A DNA stretch of 64,000 nt from Anaerolineales bacterium. GTDB lineage: Bacteria; Chloroflexota; Anaerolineae; Anaerolineales; Villigracilaceae. Location: positions 1 through 64,000 of the forward strand of contig JAFGCG010000087.1 in assembly GCA_016932715.1 (NCBI GenBank). The letters are read 5' to 3'. Shown here piece after piece: positions 33,373 to 42,216 of the stretch. Below the pieces are notes generated by a model. That model worked only from the letters and a program-made list of their open reading frames with translations. It was not told the DNA's origin and did no database searches. The stretch's first letter is position 1; each line of letters opens with the position of its first letter. A program made the translations under genes and the position numbers.

Positions 33373-35271
33373 TCATTTCTTTCTCAGTCTTCTGAAATCT
33401 CCATCCCGCATCGTGAACCCGATTGCATCGAGGTGCTCGAGCAGCGCCTGTGCATATTTGCGGCTGGTATCGAAAAGCGTACGCGTCTCCGCCAGCGTGA
33501 GGCTGCCTCTCTGCCGGATCTCTTTTTCGATCCTGTCCACCATTAAATCATAGTCGTGCCGGCGGAAAATGACATCCAACGAAACTGTAATTAACTCATT
33601 CAATTCGATCAGTGCATTCAGGAGTTCTGCTCCGACCTCGGCTTCACATTCCTTGACGCTGGGCGGACTAAATGGATTCTGTTCGAATTTTCGCATCAGT
33701 ACCCGGACCCTGGCCTGCTGGCTGCTGTCGAACGCGATCTCATGTTCGGGCTGCGCGAGCAGGGTGGAGTGATCCGTCAGCCGGTGATCCGCAAGCAGTC
33801 TTCTGATAACAGCATTGAATGCCTGCGGCGAGAGCTTGAGCCGGCTTTTGAGTTCTTCGCGCGGGATGCCGCGTCGCAGCGGATAATTTTGGTGATAAGC
33901 CTCGACGATTTGCAGGGTTTTGCCCTGCAATGCGTTCCAATGCGGCAGGGCGATCACCAGCAAATCGCTCCCGATGGCCGGCGCGTCTTCTTCAAGGGGC
34001 ATCAATGAACCCGCCTCCAGCAATTCCTTCAACGCGGTTTCAGCATTCTCTGCTTCCAGCCGTGAGCGGGCAACGATTTCCTTGACGCTGGCGATATGCA
34101 AAGCCAGGGCGGCTTCGAACAATACATCGGCAGGCGTGCCCTGGATCAGAGATTCAAGGGATTGCAGGATTTTCTTATCGAAGCGTTTGTGCCGGCCCTT
34201 GGGCTGGTGATCGACGATGACGCCGCCCCCCAGCGTTTCACTGGGCGAGGGGCGCCGCAGGATGTACCTGTCGCCGCGCACGGTCACAACGGGGTCGCGC
34301 AATTCGAGCTGGACCCAGCCTTCTTCGCCCGGGTTGAGTTCTTCCGCTCCGAGCAGGCGCAGGATCGCAATGGTCTCGCTCGCGCCGACGAAAAATTTCA
34401 CCTCGCTATTATGTTTGAGTGCCGATGAAACGTCCTTGAGCAAACGGAAGCGCGCATCGACTCTGCGCGTCGGTTGATATTGTTTTGGATGGATGACCAC
34501 TTCACCGCGCTGGATGGATTCTGTATCGACGCCTGAAATATTTATGGCAGTTCGCGAGCCCGGCACGGTTCTTTCCTCTTTCTTCTTATGTGTTTGCAGC
34601 CCGCGCACGCGGCCTCTCTGCCCGGACGGGACGATCTCCACTTCATCGCCGAGCGCCAGATGACCGTCGAGCAGCGTCCCGGTGACGATGGTGCCGAAGC
34701 CGCTCATGCTGAAGACGCGGTCGATCGGCAGGCGCGGGCGATTGAGATCGAGGCGGGCCGGTTTTTGCTGCAAAAGAGATTCGAGAGTAGAGAGCAGCGA
34801 ATCGAGACCGGTCCGGGTTTTGGCAGAGACGCGCACGATGGGCGCGTCTCTCATGACGGTTCCGCTCACAGCCGCGCGGATGTCCGTTTCAACGAGATCC
34901 AGCCAGGCGGGGTCGGGAGCGAGGTCGGTTTTCGTCAAAACGATGATCCCCGCGGGGATTTGTAATAGATCCAGGATGGCGAGGTGTTCCCGCGTTTGCG
35001 GCATGACGCCTTCATCGGCGGCAATGACCAGGAGCGCAGCATCGATGCCCCCGATGCCAGATAACATGTTCTCGATGAAGTCGCGATGACCGGGCACATC
35101 CACAATGCCGATCTCTTCCCCGTTTGGAAGAGTCAGCCACCCGAAGCCGAGTTCGATCGTCATCTCGCGCCTCTGTTCCTCCTTGAGACGGTCTGGATGC
35201 GTCCCTGTCAAGGCGGCGATCAACGTGGATTTTCCGTGGTCAACATGACCGGCTGTACCAATAACATGCAT
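33373..35271 (-). CDS. selB: Selenocysteine-specific translation elongation factor SelB
   Basis: SelB brings selenocysteyl-tRNA to UGA codons by binding a SECIS hairpin in the mRNA. The 632-residue protein has the G-domain motifs GHVDHGKST (8-16), DVPGH (58-62) and TKTD (113-116). It then has the elongation-factor beta-barrels (MSGFGTIVTGTLL) and a C-terminal set of winged helices ending with TLFDTSRKYAQALLEHLDAIGFTMRDGD, the SECIS-binding domain of bacterial SelB. The length is normal. selA, selD and tRNA-Sec are not in the window. Its presence supports reading the in-frame TGAs at 1732-1727 and 19455 as selenocysteine. Confidence 0.93.
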   Translation of the reverse strand: MHVIGTAGHVDHGKSTLIAALTGTHPDRLKEEQRREMTIELGFGWLTLPNGEEIGIVDVPGHRDFIENMLSGIGGIDAALLVIAADEGVMPQTREHLAILDLLQIPAGIIVLTKTDLAPDPAWLDLVETDIRAAVSGTVMRDAPIVRVSAKTRTGLDSLLSTLESLLQQKPARLDLNRPRLPIDRVFSMSGFGTIVTGTLLDGHLALGDEVEIVPSGQRGRVRGLQTHKKKEERTVPGSRTAINISGVDTESIQRGEVVIHPKQYQPTRRVDARFRLLKDVSSALKHNSEVKFFVGASETIAILRLLGAEELNPGEEGWVQLELRDPVVTVRGDRYILRRPSPSETLGGGVIVDHQPKGRHKRFDKKILQSLESLIQGTPADVLFEAALALHIASVKEIVARSRLEAENAETALKELLEAGSLMPLEEDAPAIGSDLLVIALPHWNALQGKTLQIVEAYHQNYPLRRGIPREELKSRLKLSPQAFNAVIRRLLADHRLTDHSTLLAQPEHEIAFDSSQQARVRVLMRKFEQNPFSPPSVKECEAEVGAELLNALIELNELITVSLDVIFRRHDYDLMVDRIEKEIRQRGSLTLAETRTLFDTSRKYAQALLEHLDAIGFTMRDGDFRRLRKK

Positions 35272-35358
35272 AAAACATCTTTCCTCTCCCCTCTTTCACT
35301 TTTCCTCTTTCATCTTTCCCGATCACGAAAGAAGAAAAGAAGAAAGAGGAAAGAACGA

Positions 35359-36561
35359 TTATCTTTTTACTTTCTTTGTGGCTTTGCCATGTCCCATGAT
35401 CCGCTCGTAGGCCGAGAGCCATTCATGTGCCACATTCATCAACTCCTGCAGTTGTTGTTCGCTGGCATCCGCGGTCTGGTGCAGCTGGTCCTGCAGCGTC
35501 TGAGCTGACTCACCCAGCGCTGTGAGGCGTTCCTCCAGCTTTTGCACAGAACGGCGGACATCTTTTGTCCCCTCATCCTGTGAAAGTGTATAACCGGTCC
35601 AGCGTTTTTGATCGTCGGCTTTGAAGGTCACCCATTCCTGCCGGAGGCGATCCTCGGAGAGACGCTGCATCTCAGTCACTTCGTTGATGCGACGTTCGAG
35701 TTTGGTGTTGAGTTCGTTGTATGTTTCCTGGGCGCGTTTGGCATTACGCAATATGTCTTCGAGCGCCTGAACCTGCGTATCAAACGTCTCGGTCTGCATC
35801 TTGATGGTGTCGAACTTTTCCTTCCATTCCTTGTACACACGCTCGCGGTCCAGGTGCGCGATGGATTGCTGATCGATAAAAGCATTCTGCGCGGTTTTTC
35901 TTTCAGTCTCTGAAAGCTGCAGTTCCTTGATGCGGTTATCCATGTTCTTCCAGCTGTCGGCGTTCAGGTCGGCTTTGGCTTTGGCTTCTTCAATACGCTT
36001 GCGCAAGGCGGCGATTTCGCCCTGCAGGTCTGCCACGCGCTTGGCTTCCTGTTTGCGGCTTTCGTCGAATGCATGCTGGACCAGGGTGGCTTCCTCGGCG
36101 GCGCGTTTGGCAGCCTCGATCGGCGGTTTGAGTTCCTTGATCTCCTGATGCAGGCGCGTCTCTTCGGTGAGGCGGGCTTTGACATCGCGTTTGAGCAGCG
36201 GCAGTTCGTTATCGAGGGTTTGCTTCAGCTCACTGAGTCCTTTGAGGACCGGCTTAAGGTCATCCTGGTGACGCTTGCTGACTTCCTTATCACGCTTTTC
36301 ATGCCGCTTCTCGATGTCATCGATTGCCTTGTTCATATCTTCGCGCTGTTTGGCAAAGATGGCATCGAACTGATTCAGACGCTCGGCAATGGTTGCAACG
36401 TCCGCCATTTGCTTGCCGAGCGGTTTGACCTGTTTGGCGACCGTTTCGATCTTCCCCTCCAGCGCGGTCATCCGTTCTTCGAGCGTAATGATGGATGATC
36501 TGGTTTTGCGATGTTCTTCGTCCAGCCATTCGAGGCGTTTGACCAGCTGTTCAAATTCCAT
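35359..36561 (-). CDS. Long coiled-coil protein of unknown function
   Basis: This is a 400-residue, highly charged protein that is almost entirely predicted alpha-helical coiled coil. It has heptads rich in Glu, Lys, Arg and Leu and few Gly or Pro. No membrane segment, signal or catalytic motif is visible. It resembles generic SMC/tropomyosin-like rods, so family assignment by similarity would be unreliable. ATG 36561 with GGAGG upstream is the start. The frame upstream passes through repeat DNA and gives the PERSRR peptide typical of that repeat. It lies 87 bases upstream of selB on the same strand. Confidence 0.7.
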   Translation of the reverse strand: MEFEQLVKRLEWLDEEHRKTRSSIITLEERMTALEGKIETVAKQVKPLGKQMADVATIAERLNQFDAIFAKQREDMNKAIDDIEKRHEKRDKEVSKRHQDDLKPVLKGLSELKQTLDNELPLLKRDVKARLTEETRLHQEIKELKPPIEAAKRAAEEATLVQHAFDESRKQEAKRVADLQGEIAALRKRIEEAKAKADLNADSWKNMDNRIKELQLSETERKTAQNAFIDQQSIAHLDRERVYKEWKEKFDTIKMQTETFDTQVQALEDILRNAKRAQETYNELNTKLERRINEVTEMQRLSEDRLRQEWVTFKADDQKRWTGYTLSQDEGTKDVRRSVQKLEERLTALGESAQTLQDQLHQTADASEQQLQELMNVAHEWLSAYERIMGHGKATKKVKR

Positions 36562-36636
36562 GACTTCCTCCGAGGGTGACACTTCGATGACGCCGAGGCG
36601 CCACTTGCGGTGCATTATACCGCTGTGCTGTTTTTT

Positions 36637-36752
36637 AACCACGAAGGGTGCCCTTCGACTACGCTCAGGGCAAGCTCCGGAACACAAAGGGGGAAGGTAT
36701 TTGTTTTCAACATTCCTTTGTGCCCTTCGTGTTCCTTGTGGTAAAAAGGGTT
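36637..36752. repeat. Inverted pair of the CCACGAAGGG repeat with an inserted CTTCGACTACGCTCAGGG unit
   Basis: TTAACCACGAAGGG and AACACAAAGGG are mirrored by CCTTTGTGCCCTTCGTG and CCTTGTGGTAA about 70 bases on. The left arm also contains CTTCGACTACGCTCAGGGC, the second repeat family found at 12.7 and 55.3 kb. The gap holds no gene. Confidence 0.7.
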
Positions 36753-36753
36753 T

Positions 36754-38151
36754 TTAACGACCCAAACGTTCGAACATCAGAGGCAGGTTGGCGAGCATAA
36801 ATTGTACGGATTGGGGGAATAGACCAAGAAGGAAGAGACCGATCATCCCCAGCCCAAGCATGAGCATCTGGGTCGGGCTTTCGCGCGGCTCCCAGCTTGT
36901 ATATTCCTCCGCAACGCTGATGACTGCCAGGGAGCGGAATGCGCTGACGAGCAGCCCAATAATTCCGATCATCATCCAGAGTGCGGAACCGATCGAAATG
37001 CGCGACAAGCCTTCCCATAAAGCCAGGCGGGCTGGAAAGCCAGCCAGCAGAGGAAACGCACCTGTGGAGAGTGTCGCTACAACCATCCCTGCGCCTGCCA
37101 GCGGTGTCAGGCGCAAAATTCCGCGCGCCGCGTCGAACCGCATCGTTTCCACATGTTCTCCGAGGATGGTCAACGAAAGTGACCAGACTGCCAAACCGAG
37201 GGCGCGCGCGGGAATCAATAGGAATAAAATGGGAATGCCGATTTTGAAATCGAGGCTGAGTGCCAGGAGGGAAAAACCGGTTTCGGCAATCGAACCATAA
37301 GCCATCACCCGCCCGAGGTGACGCTGGAACGCGGCAAATGCTCCCCCCGTAACGACCATGAGCAGGCCAATAGTTCGCAAGCCAACGATCAGTTGCGAAG
37401 AGGAGCGCAGCCATGAGTAACGATCCAGGAAGCCTGCACCGAAGATGAGCGTCATGGTCGGCAGGATCCACAGGAGAAACCCGACGAGGTATGGGGATGT
37501 CTCCTCGAGCAGTAAGGGGATCCAGCTATAGAGCGGGAAAATCGCCAGCAAAAACGCGAATCCCAGCCCCAGCATGGCAGCCGATTGCGCCGCCAGCGCC
37601 AGGTCGCCGGGACTGGCTTCCACGCCGGCCAGCAGCCAGCCGGCCAGCAAGATAAATGGCATGGCGAGTGTCTGGTAGATGAGAAAACGCAGGACGCCCC
37701 GGCCGGGCGGCTTCCGAATCGAGGTGAGCATGGGGATGGCTAGCAGGATTGCCGTTTCGATAAAGAGCGCGGCATATAAAAATGGTTCGACCGCGATGGA
37801 TGCCACCAGCAGCGCGATTACCATGAAACCGATCGGCACAATCTTTGGCGCTACTTTGGAGGCTTCCGCGCCGAAAAACCAGAGCGCCGCGGCGCCGTAG
37901 ATCAATGCCAGCAGATGTCCCTCGGTTGGCTGGATCAGGAGCACGCGCCCCAGGACGGTCAGCGACGAATCGATCTTCAACGAAAGGGGTCCCAGCTTCA
38001 TGGCGAGTTCGATGGGAACAAATTGGGCGATCAGTGCCAGCGCGACAGCGATGAAGCCGCCCAGCACGCTCAGCACCCGCTGATTCGTAATAAATAGCAG
38101 CAATATGCCAAGAAAGAGGGGGAAGATAATCCAGAGGGTCGGCGCGTTCAT
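36754..38151 (-). CDS. Complex I-like membrane protein (NuoN/MrpD-type proton-conducting subunit homologue)
   Basis: The 465-residue protein has about 13-14 transmembrane helices and the layout of antiporter-like subunits. A Glu occurs in the TM5-like segment LYAALFIETAILLA. FPLYSWIPLLLEETSPYLVGFLLW corresponds to the PFHxWxPDxxxxAP region. HLGRVMAYGSIAETGF corresponds to the RLLAYSSIAHxG region. Several positions that are Lys or His in classical subunits are Trp, Gly or Glu here. It forms a three-gene cluster with the next two genes (four-base overlap with 38148-38747) without any soluble Nuo subunit. Redox coupling is therefore unclear. Confidence 0.72.
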   Translation of the reverse strand: MNAPTLWIIFPLFLGILLLFITNQRVLSVLGGFIAVALALIAQFVPIELAMKLGPLSLKIDSSLTVLGRVLLIQPTEGHLLALIYGAAALWFFGAEASKVAPKIVPIGFMVIALLVASIAVEPFLYAALFIETAILLAIPMLTSIRKPPGRGVLRFLIYQTLAMPFILLAGWLLAGVEASPGDLALAAQSAAMLGLGFAFLLAIFPLYSWIPLLLEETSPYLVGFLLWILPTMTLIFGAGFLDRYSWLRSSSQLIVGLRTIGLLMVVTGGAFAAFQRHLGRVMAYGSIAETGFSLLALSLDFKIGIPILFLLIPARALGLAVWSLSLTILGEHVETMRFDAARGILRLTPLAGAGMVVATLSTGAFPLLAGFPARLALWEGLSRISIGSALWMMIGIIGLLVSAFRSLAVISVAEEYTSWEPRESPTQMLMLGLGMIGLFLLGLFPQSVQFMLANLPLMFERLGR

Positions 38152-38747
38152 ATCGATTCAGTCTCTTCTGAATTCGAGGCGATCAACAAGTAAGAGCCAA
38201 CCAAAGCCAGACCCAGGTTGATGACAGCCAGCAGGGCAGCCACCAGCACCGACCCTTCCACAGCCGAATACAGGATTTCAAATCCCGCCAGAACGGTCAT
38301 CAATCCAAGGGTCACCCGCAGGACCTGCGCTGTGATGCCCAGATGAAGCAGTCCCATTCCGATCAGAAGGAGGCTCGCAGCCGTGACGGCAAAACCTGCA
38401 TCCGCCATGATCGTATCCACGCCCGGTGTGACCACGATCACGATCAGCGCGACAATCCCGGCTGCGAACAAGCGGAAGGGGCGTCCGCGTGGCAGGCTGT
38501 CTTCCTCAGCCGACTCTGTAGGGGACAAGCCGGAGCGGGTCATGCCTAAAATGACGGCCGACATCCAGCCTGCCACTACCTTGACAGAAGCCATTCCCAA
38601 GGGCCAATGCTGGAGGACAAGCACGAACATTGCCAGATATTGGAGAGCAAGCAGGCTGATGCTCCAGCGCCAATCACGCGTGAGCAGCAGACCGATGGAG
38701 GTAATCAGGACCGCGCCAACCGCAATCCATGCAAAAGTGACTGCCAT
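38148..38747 (-). CDS. Six-helix membrane protein, partly NuoK/HyfE-like
   Basis: This is a 199-residue integral membrane protein with about six helices. The C-terminal half (GMGLLHLGITAQVLRVTLGLM then LAGFEILYSAVEGS) recalls NuoK/MrpC or HyfE, where a helix-borne Glu lies in a LxLExxxxxV context. The N-terminal half is unassigned. It lies between the two larger complex I-like proteins, overlapping the first by four bases and three bases after the other, so the three are probably made together. Confidence 0.6.
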   Translation of the reverse strand: MAVTFAWIAVGAVLITSIGLLLTRDWRWSISLLALQYLAMFVLVLQHWPLGMASVKVVAGWMSAVILGMTRSGLSPTESAEEDSLPRGRPFRLFAAGIVALIVIVVTPGVDTIMADAGFAVTAASLLLIGMGLLHLGITAQVLRVTLGLMTVLAGFEILYSAVEGSVLVAALLAVINLGLALVGSYLLIASNSEETESI

Positions 38748-38750
38748 GAA

Positions 38751-40322
38751 TCAGGGATTCCTTTGCGTGAAGAACGAAATAAAGAGAGCCAGGAACAACA
38801 GGGTCCACATGATCCCGCTTTCGCCTTCGAGCACATTCGAGATGCCGTCGCTCACCCGCCTGAGCTGGCGGTAGAGATTCCAGAGGGCCCGGTAGATCCA
38901 GTCAAGCCAGGAGGGGTTGGCTGGACGCACCCAGTGCGCCCGGACAGGGTTGAGGACACGTAAACGCGGGGTTAACGAGAGCAGGCCGAAGGTCAGGAGC
39001 GCAACGGGTACCTCCACGAAAAAGTTGCCGAGCTGCAGAGCCCCGCTCCACCCAAACAAGCCCAGCAGGATGGTCGTTCCCAACAAGAGGGAAATCCCAA
39101 TGGGATAAACATTCCTTGCCCAAATGGGTTGATCCTCATTGCTGACGCGTGTGATTGTGCGCTGGCTGTGACGGATGAAGCCTGCGAGGAGCATGGCTTG
39201 TGCCGAAATCCGGAGTGGCCAGACCAACCAGACCAGCCAGGAACTGGGTAATGTGCTGTTCCAGCCTGTTGCCGTGAGAGAGAAGGGTAAGGATGATACT
39301 CCCCATGCGCCGATGAACAGGGCGCGCAGGAGCCATTTGTTTGGCTCAGACGATAAAAACAAGGCGCCGCCTATCAACACGATGGCACACCCCCAGGCGG
39401 CGGCGCCAATTGGGTTGGCGCGCAACGCGGCTGCCACAGCAAGTGAACTCATGCCAATTAACCAGTACACTCTGCCGTTCAATTCATCGGGGGCGCGCAG
39501 CCACATCCAGCCTCCATAGATCGCAGCCAGCGAGGTCAGGATCAGCAAATAAGGGGTCAGCGGCGATGCCAGGCTGCTGAGTGGAATACGCGCCAGCAAA
39601 ATCAGGCTGGAAGCGGCCGAGATGAGTCGCAAGCCGGTTCCAAAGCCGCGCCGGAGCGTTGATTCAGTAGAGTAGGGAAGATGAAGCGGCAATACGCCAA
39701 CGCGCAAACCGGCTGCAACCACCAGATACAGTCCGACTTGCGGCGGCGCCTGTCGGAAATCCAGCATTTGACCGTTTGCCAGACTGACCATCCCCGCCCA
39801 CAGCAAAACCAGGATGCCCGCCGCCCGCGACGCAAAGGCAATGATCACGCGTTCGTTCAATTGGGGATCTTCCACAACGCGCATCTGCGCGATCAGTTCG
39901 GAAATGTCGAGGGCAGCCCAGATCAATACGAGCGTCAGCGGGTTGTCGGCGACCACAGCCAGAATCCCCAGGGCAGTGAGGATGAGCGTTCCGATCCAGT
40001 TGATGGGCCGGGGGAAATCGATCCGCACTACCGCGGTCAGGATGATCGCCAGGCACAGCGTCGCCAGGCTGACGGCAAACATCCAGGCAAGTTCGTCGCC
40101 AACGAATGTAGGGGATTGGGCAAAAAGCAAAGCGGGCTGCCAGGCTGGGAACTGCAGGGCAAGGGGCATTTGCAGCTGCCAGAAAAAAACGCTGATCCAT
40201 GCCAGGAACGCGCCGCCTGCGGCAACCAGCCAGTTGTACCGGAATCCCTGAGCTGCAAACTGCAGCACAAGCAGCACAAGCGCGGTAACAAACAAAATTG
40301 TAACTGTGACGAGAATAAGCAT
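38751..40322 (-). CDS. Complex I-like membrane protein (NuoL/NuoM-related), divergent
   Basis: The 523-residue protein has about 14 helices. Residues about 80-300 follow the antiporter-subunit order: VADNPLTLVLIWAALDISELIA (TM4-5), VGVLPLHLPYSTESTLRRGFGTG (the PFHxWLP region, with Leu-Pro for Trp-Leu-Pro), then ARIPLSS and a helix series. The C-terminus ends in an amphipathic stretch (WLDWIYRALWNLYRQLRRVSDG) and a final helix. The usual TM7 Lys is not evident. It is the first gene of the three-gene membrane cluster and diverges from the DUF3048 lipoprotein gene. Confidence 0.65.
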   Translation of the reverse strand: MLILVTVTILFVTALVLLVLQFAAQGFRYNWLVAAGGAFLAWISVFFWQLQMPLALQFPAWQPALLFAQSPTFVGDELAWMFAVSLATLCLAIILTAVVRIDFPRPINWIGTLILTALGILAVVADNPLTLVLIWAALDISELIAQMRVVEDPQLNERVIIAFASRAAGILVLLWAGMVSLANGQMLDFRQAPPQVGLYLVVAAGLRVGVLPLHLPYSTESTLRRGFGTGLRLISAASSLILLARIPLSSLASPLTPYLLILTSLAAIYGGWMWLRAPDELNGRVYWLIGMSSLAVAAALRANPIGAAAWGCAIVLIGGALFLSSEPNKWLLRALFIGAWGVSSLPFSLTATGWNSTLPSSWLVWLVWPLRISAQAMLLAGFIRHSQRTITRVSNEDQPIWARNVYPIGISLLLGTTILLGLFGWSGALQLGNFFVEVPVALLTFGLLSLTPRLRVLNPVRAHWVRPANPSWLDWIYRALWNLYRQLRRVSDGISNVLEGESGIMWTLLFLALFISFFTQRNP

Positions 40323-40343
40323 GCAACCGTAATTTTATCAGGT

Positions 40344-40371
40344 TTGCAGGTCACCCTGTTTATTGTAGAAT
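40344..40371 (+). promoter_or_regulatory. Possible promoter for the DUF3048 lipoprotein
   Basis: TTGCAG (40344-40349), 16 bases and TAGAAT (40366-40371) precede the ATG at 40379 by seven bases. The transcript would be leaderless, and no Shine-Dalgarno sequence is present. Confidence 0.45.
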
Positions 40372-40378
40372 TGAAGAT

Positions 40379-41638
40379 ATGCGCCCACATCGTCACCACA
40401 TATTTTTCGTATTCATCCTGTTGATTTCTGCATGCGCCGATCAATCGAATAACGTGGCAGCCGGCGGGATCCCCACCCCGACGCCGTTTCAGCCCCTGAC
40501 GGAAGACGTTTCCGACTCCCCATATGCGGAGGCGGCTCCGACGCCTCTTTATCTGCCCTCGGTCACTCCCCCGCCGCCCACTCCGCTGCCCATCGTCATC
40601 GTGCCCGAATTGCTTCCCGACTGGGTGGACGTCCCTGAGTTTACGCTTTCCGCGGAATTGAATCCGCTGACAGGTTTGCCGCCTTCCGATCCGGCCCTGC
40701 TGGATCGACGCCCCCTCGCCATCAAAGTGGCGAACTATCCACGTTACATCCGTCCGCAATCCGGGCTGACCCTGGCGGATAATATCTTCGAATATTACAT
40801 CGAAGCCGGGTTGACGCGTTTTATCGCCGTATTTTACGGAAATGACTCCGAGTGGGTGGGACCGGTCCGGTCGGGCCGTTATTTCGATGAGAATATCCAG
40901 CGCATGTACCATGCTTATCTGGTGTTCAAGTTTGCTGATCCGCGGGTCGAGGGTCATCTAAAAACGAGCGATATTGCCCCTTTTCTGGTCGTCCCCAGTT
41001 TGAGGAAATGTCCTCCATTTCACCTGATGGAGAAGCGAAAAATCGAAGTATATAACAACTCCTACTTCAATATGATCGAATGGAAGGACTGTGTGATTCA
41101 AGGGGGGCTGGAGAATCACCGCCAGGGTATCCGGCTTGGATTTTTCAATGAGGACGTGCCGATCTCTGATCTGCTTGGCACACAGATGTTTACCTACTAT
41201 TCAGTCGATTCGTATAACTACTGGCGTTACGACCCCGGAACAAACCAGTACCTCCGTTTTCAGGAAGTCAGTGATACCCGCAATCGCAAGCCGGAAAGTT
41301 ATGCTGCCCTGATAGACCAGGTGACCGGCAAAGCTGTGCACGCCTCCAATATCGTCTATCTGCTGGCTCATCATACATTCTCGAACACATTCGATGAAGA
41401 AGACGAGGTCTATCAAATCGACCTGACAGGTTCGGGGGAGGCGTACGTCTTTCGCGATGGCATAGGGATGCCCGCGCGCTGGATTCGAACCAATATCGAT
41501 CAACCGCTTTTGCTGACCAGGACGAACGGACTGCCGATTTATCTTCGTCCCGGAATCACCTTCTATGAAGTGCTGGGTGCAGCCTCCTACGTGGATCAGG
41601 ATGCGGGAGAATGGAACTTCCATCACGCGACGCCCTGA
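40379..41638 (+). CDS. DUF3048 lipoprotein (YerB-like)
   Basis: The 419-residue secreted protein has a lipobox LLISAC after a short signal peptide and a Thr/Pro-rich linker to about residue 85. The DUF3048 N- and C-terminal domains follow: NPLTGLPPSDPALLDRRPLAIKVANYP segment, SGLTLADNIFEYYIEAGLTRF, GPVRSGRYFD, and later LLTRTNGLPIYLRPGITFYEVL. The family is related to B. subtilis YerB and is of unknown function, with domain architecture suggesting cell-surface ligand binding. It precedes two genes on the same strand. Confidence 0.87.
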   Translation: MRPHRHHIFFVFILLISACADQSNNVAAGGIPTPTPFQPLTEDVSDSPYAEAAPTPLYLPSVTPPPPTPLPIVIVPELLPDWVDVPEFTLSAELNPLTGLPPSDPALLDRRPLAIKVANYPRYIRPQSGLTLADNIFEYYIEAGLTRFIAVFYGNDSEWVGPVRSGRYFDENIQRMYHAYLVFKFADPRVEGHLKTSDIAPFLVVPSLRKCPPFHLMEKRKIEVYNNSYFNMIEWKDCVIQGGLENHRQGIRLGFFNEDVPISDLLGTQMFTYYSVDSYNYWRYDPGTNQYLRFQEVSDTRNRKPESYAALIDQVTGKAVHASNIVYLLAHHTFSNTFDEEDEVYQIDLTGSGEAYVFRDGIGMPARWIRTNIDQPLLLTRTNGLPIYLRPGITFYEVLGAASYVDQDAGEWNFHHATP

Positions 41639-41691
41639 GATGAGACCAGCGAAGCAGTCCTAGTGATAAAATACCACCCAATGAGGCTCTC

Positions 41692-42216
41692 ATGACATTC
41701 GATCCCACATTTGTCAGCAATCTCATCCTCGTCCTGACCGGCTTTGGCGGCGCTTTCCTTGCAGCGCTGTGGATCTCCCTGGCGATCTGGACCTATCGCG
41801 ATATCCGGACGCGCGCGCGTGATCCACTGGTACAGACGCTCGCGACGCTGCTGGTTGCCGTGCTCAATCTGCCGGGCGTTTTGGTATACCTGATCCTGCG
41901 CCCGCCGCGCACGCTCGAAGAGGAGTATCAGCGGACGCTCGAAGAGGAAGCCCTGCTCCAGGCTCTGGAAGACCTGCCGCTTTGCCCGGGCTGTGAACGG
42001 CATATCAAGGATGACTGGCAGGTTTGCCCAAATTGCCATACCAAGCTCAAGAAAAACTGCGAGAACTGCAACAGGCTCATGGAACTGCCCTGGAATATCT
42101 GCCCGTACTGCGGGACACCTGCGACCGGTATGCGCCGCGATACCACGACGAGCATGGAGGATGCCCTGCGCGGCTTGAAGTTGAACGATGAGTCGGGAGA
42201 AGCAAAAGTCGAATGA
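41692..42216 (+). CDS. Membrane-anchored double zinc-ribbon protein
   Basis: The 174-residue protein has two N-terminal hydrophobic helices (about 8-30 and 48-68). A Glu-rich helix follows, and then two zinc ribbons: CPGCERH..CPNCHTK and CENCNRL..CPYCGTP. Four CxxC pairs bind two zinc ions. Such proteins often tether or regulate partners, but none is known here. It overlaps the next gene by four bases (ATGA), so the two are translationally coupled. Confidence 0.82.
   Translation: MTFDPTFVSNLILVLTGFGGAFLAALWISLAIWTYRDIRTRARDPLVQTLATLLVAVLNLPGVLVYLILRPPRTLEEEYQRTLEEEALLQALEDLPLCPGCERHIKDDWQVCPNCHTKLKKNCENCNRLMELPWNICPYCGTPATGMRRDTTTSMEDALRGLKLNDESGEAKVE

Noticed and set aside
32480-33376. A longer SRAP protein starting at 33376
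   Set aside because: The N-terminal extension is a histidine-kinase remnant, and SRAP catalysis needs Cys at position 2 as given by ATG 33151.
35359-36687. An extended coiled-coil protein starting at 36687
   Set aside because: The extra codons are read from the dispersed CTTCGACTACGCTCAGGG repeat; a good ribosome-binding site supports ATG 36561.
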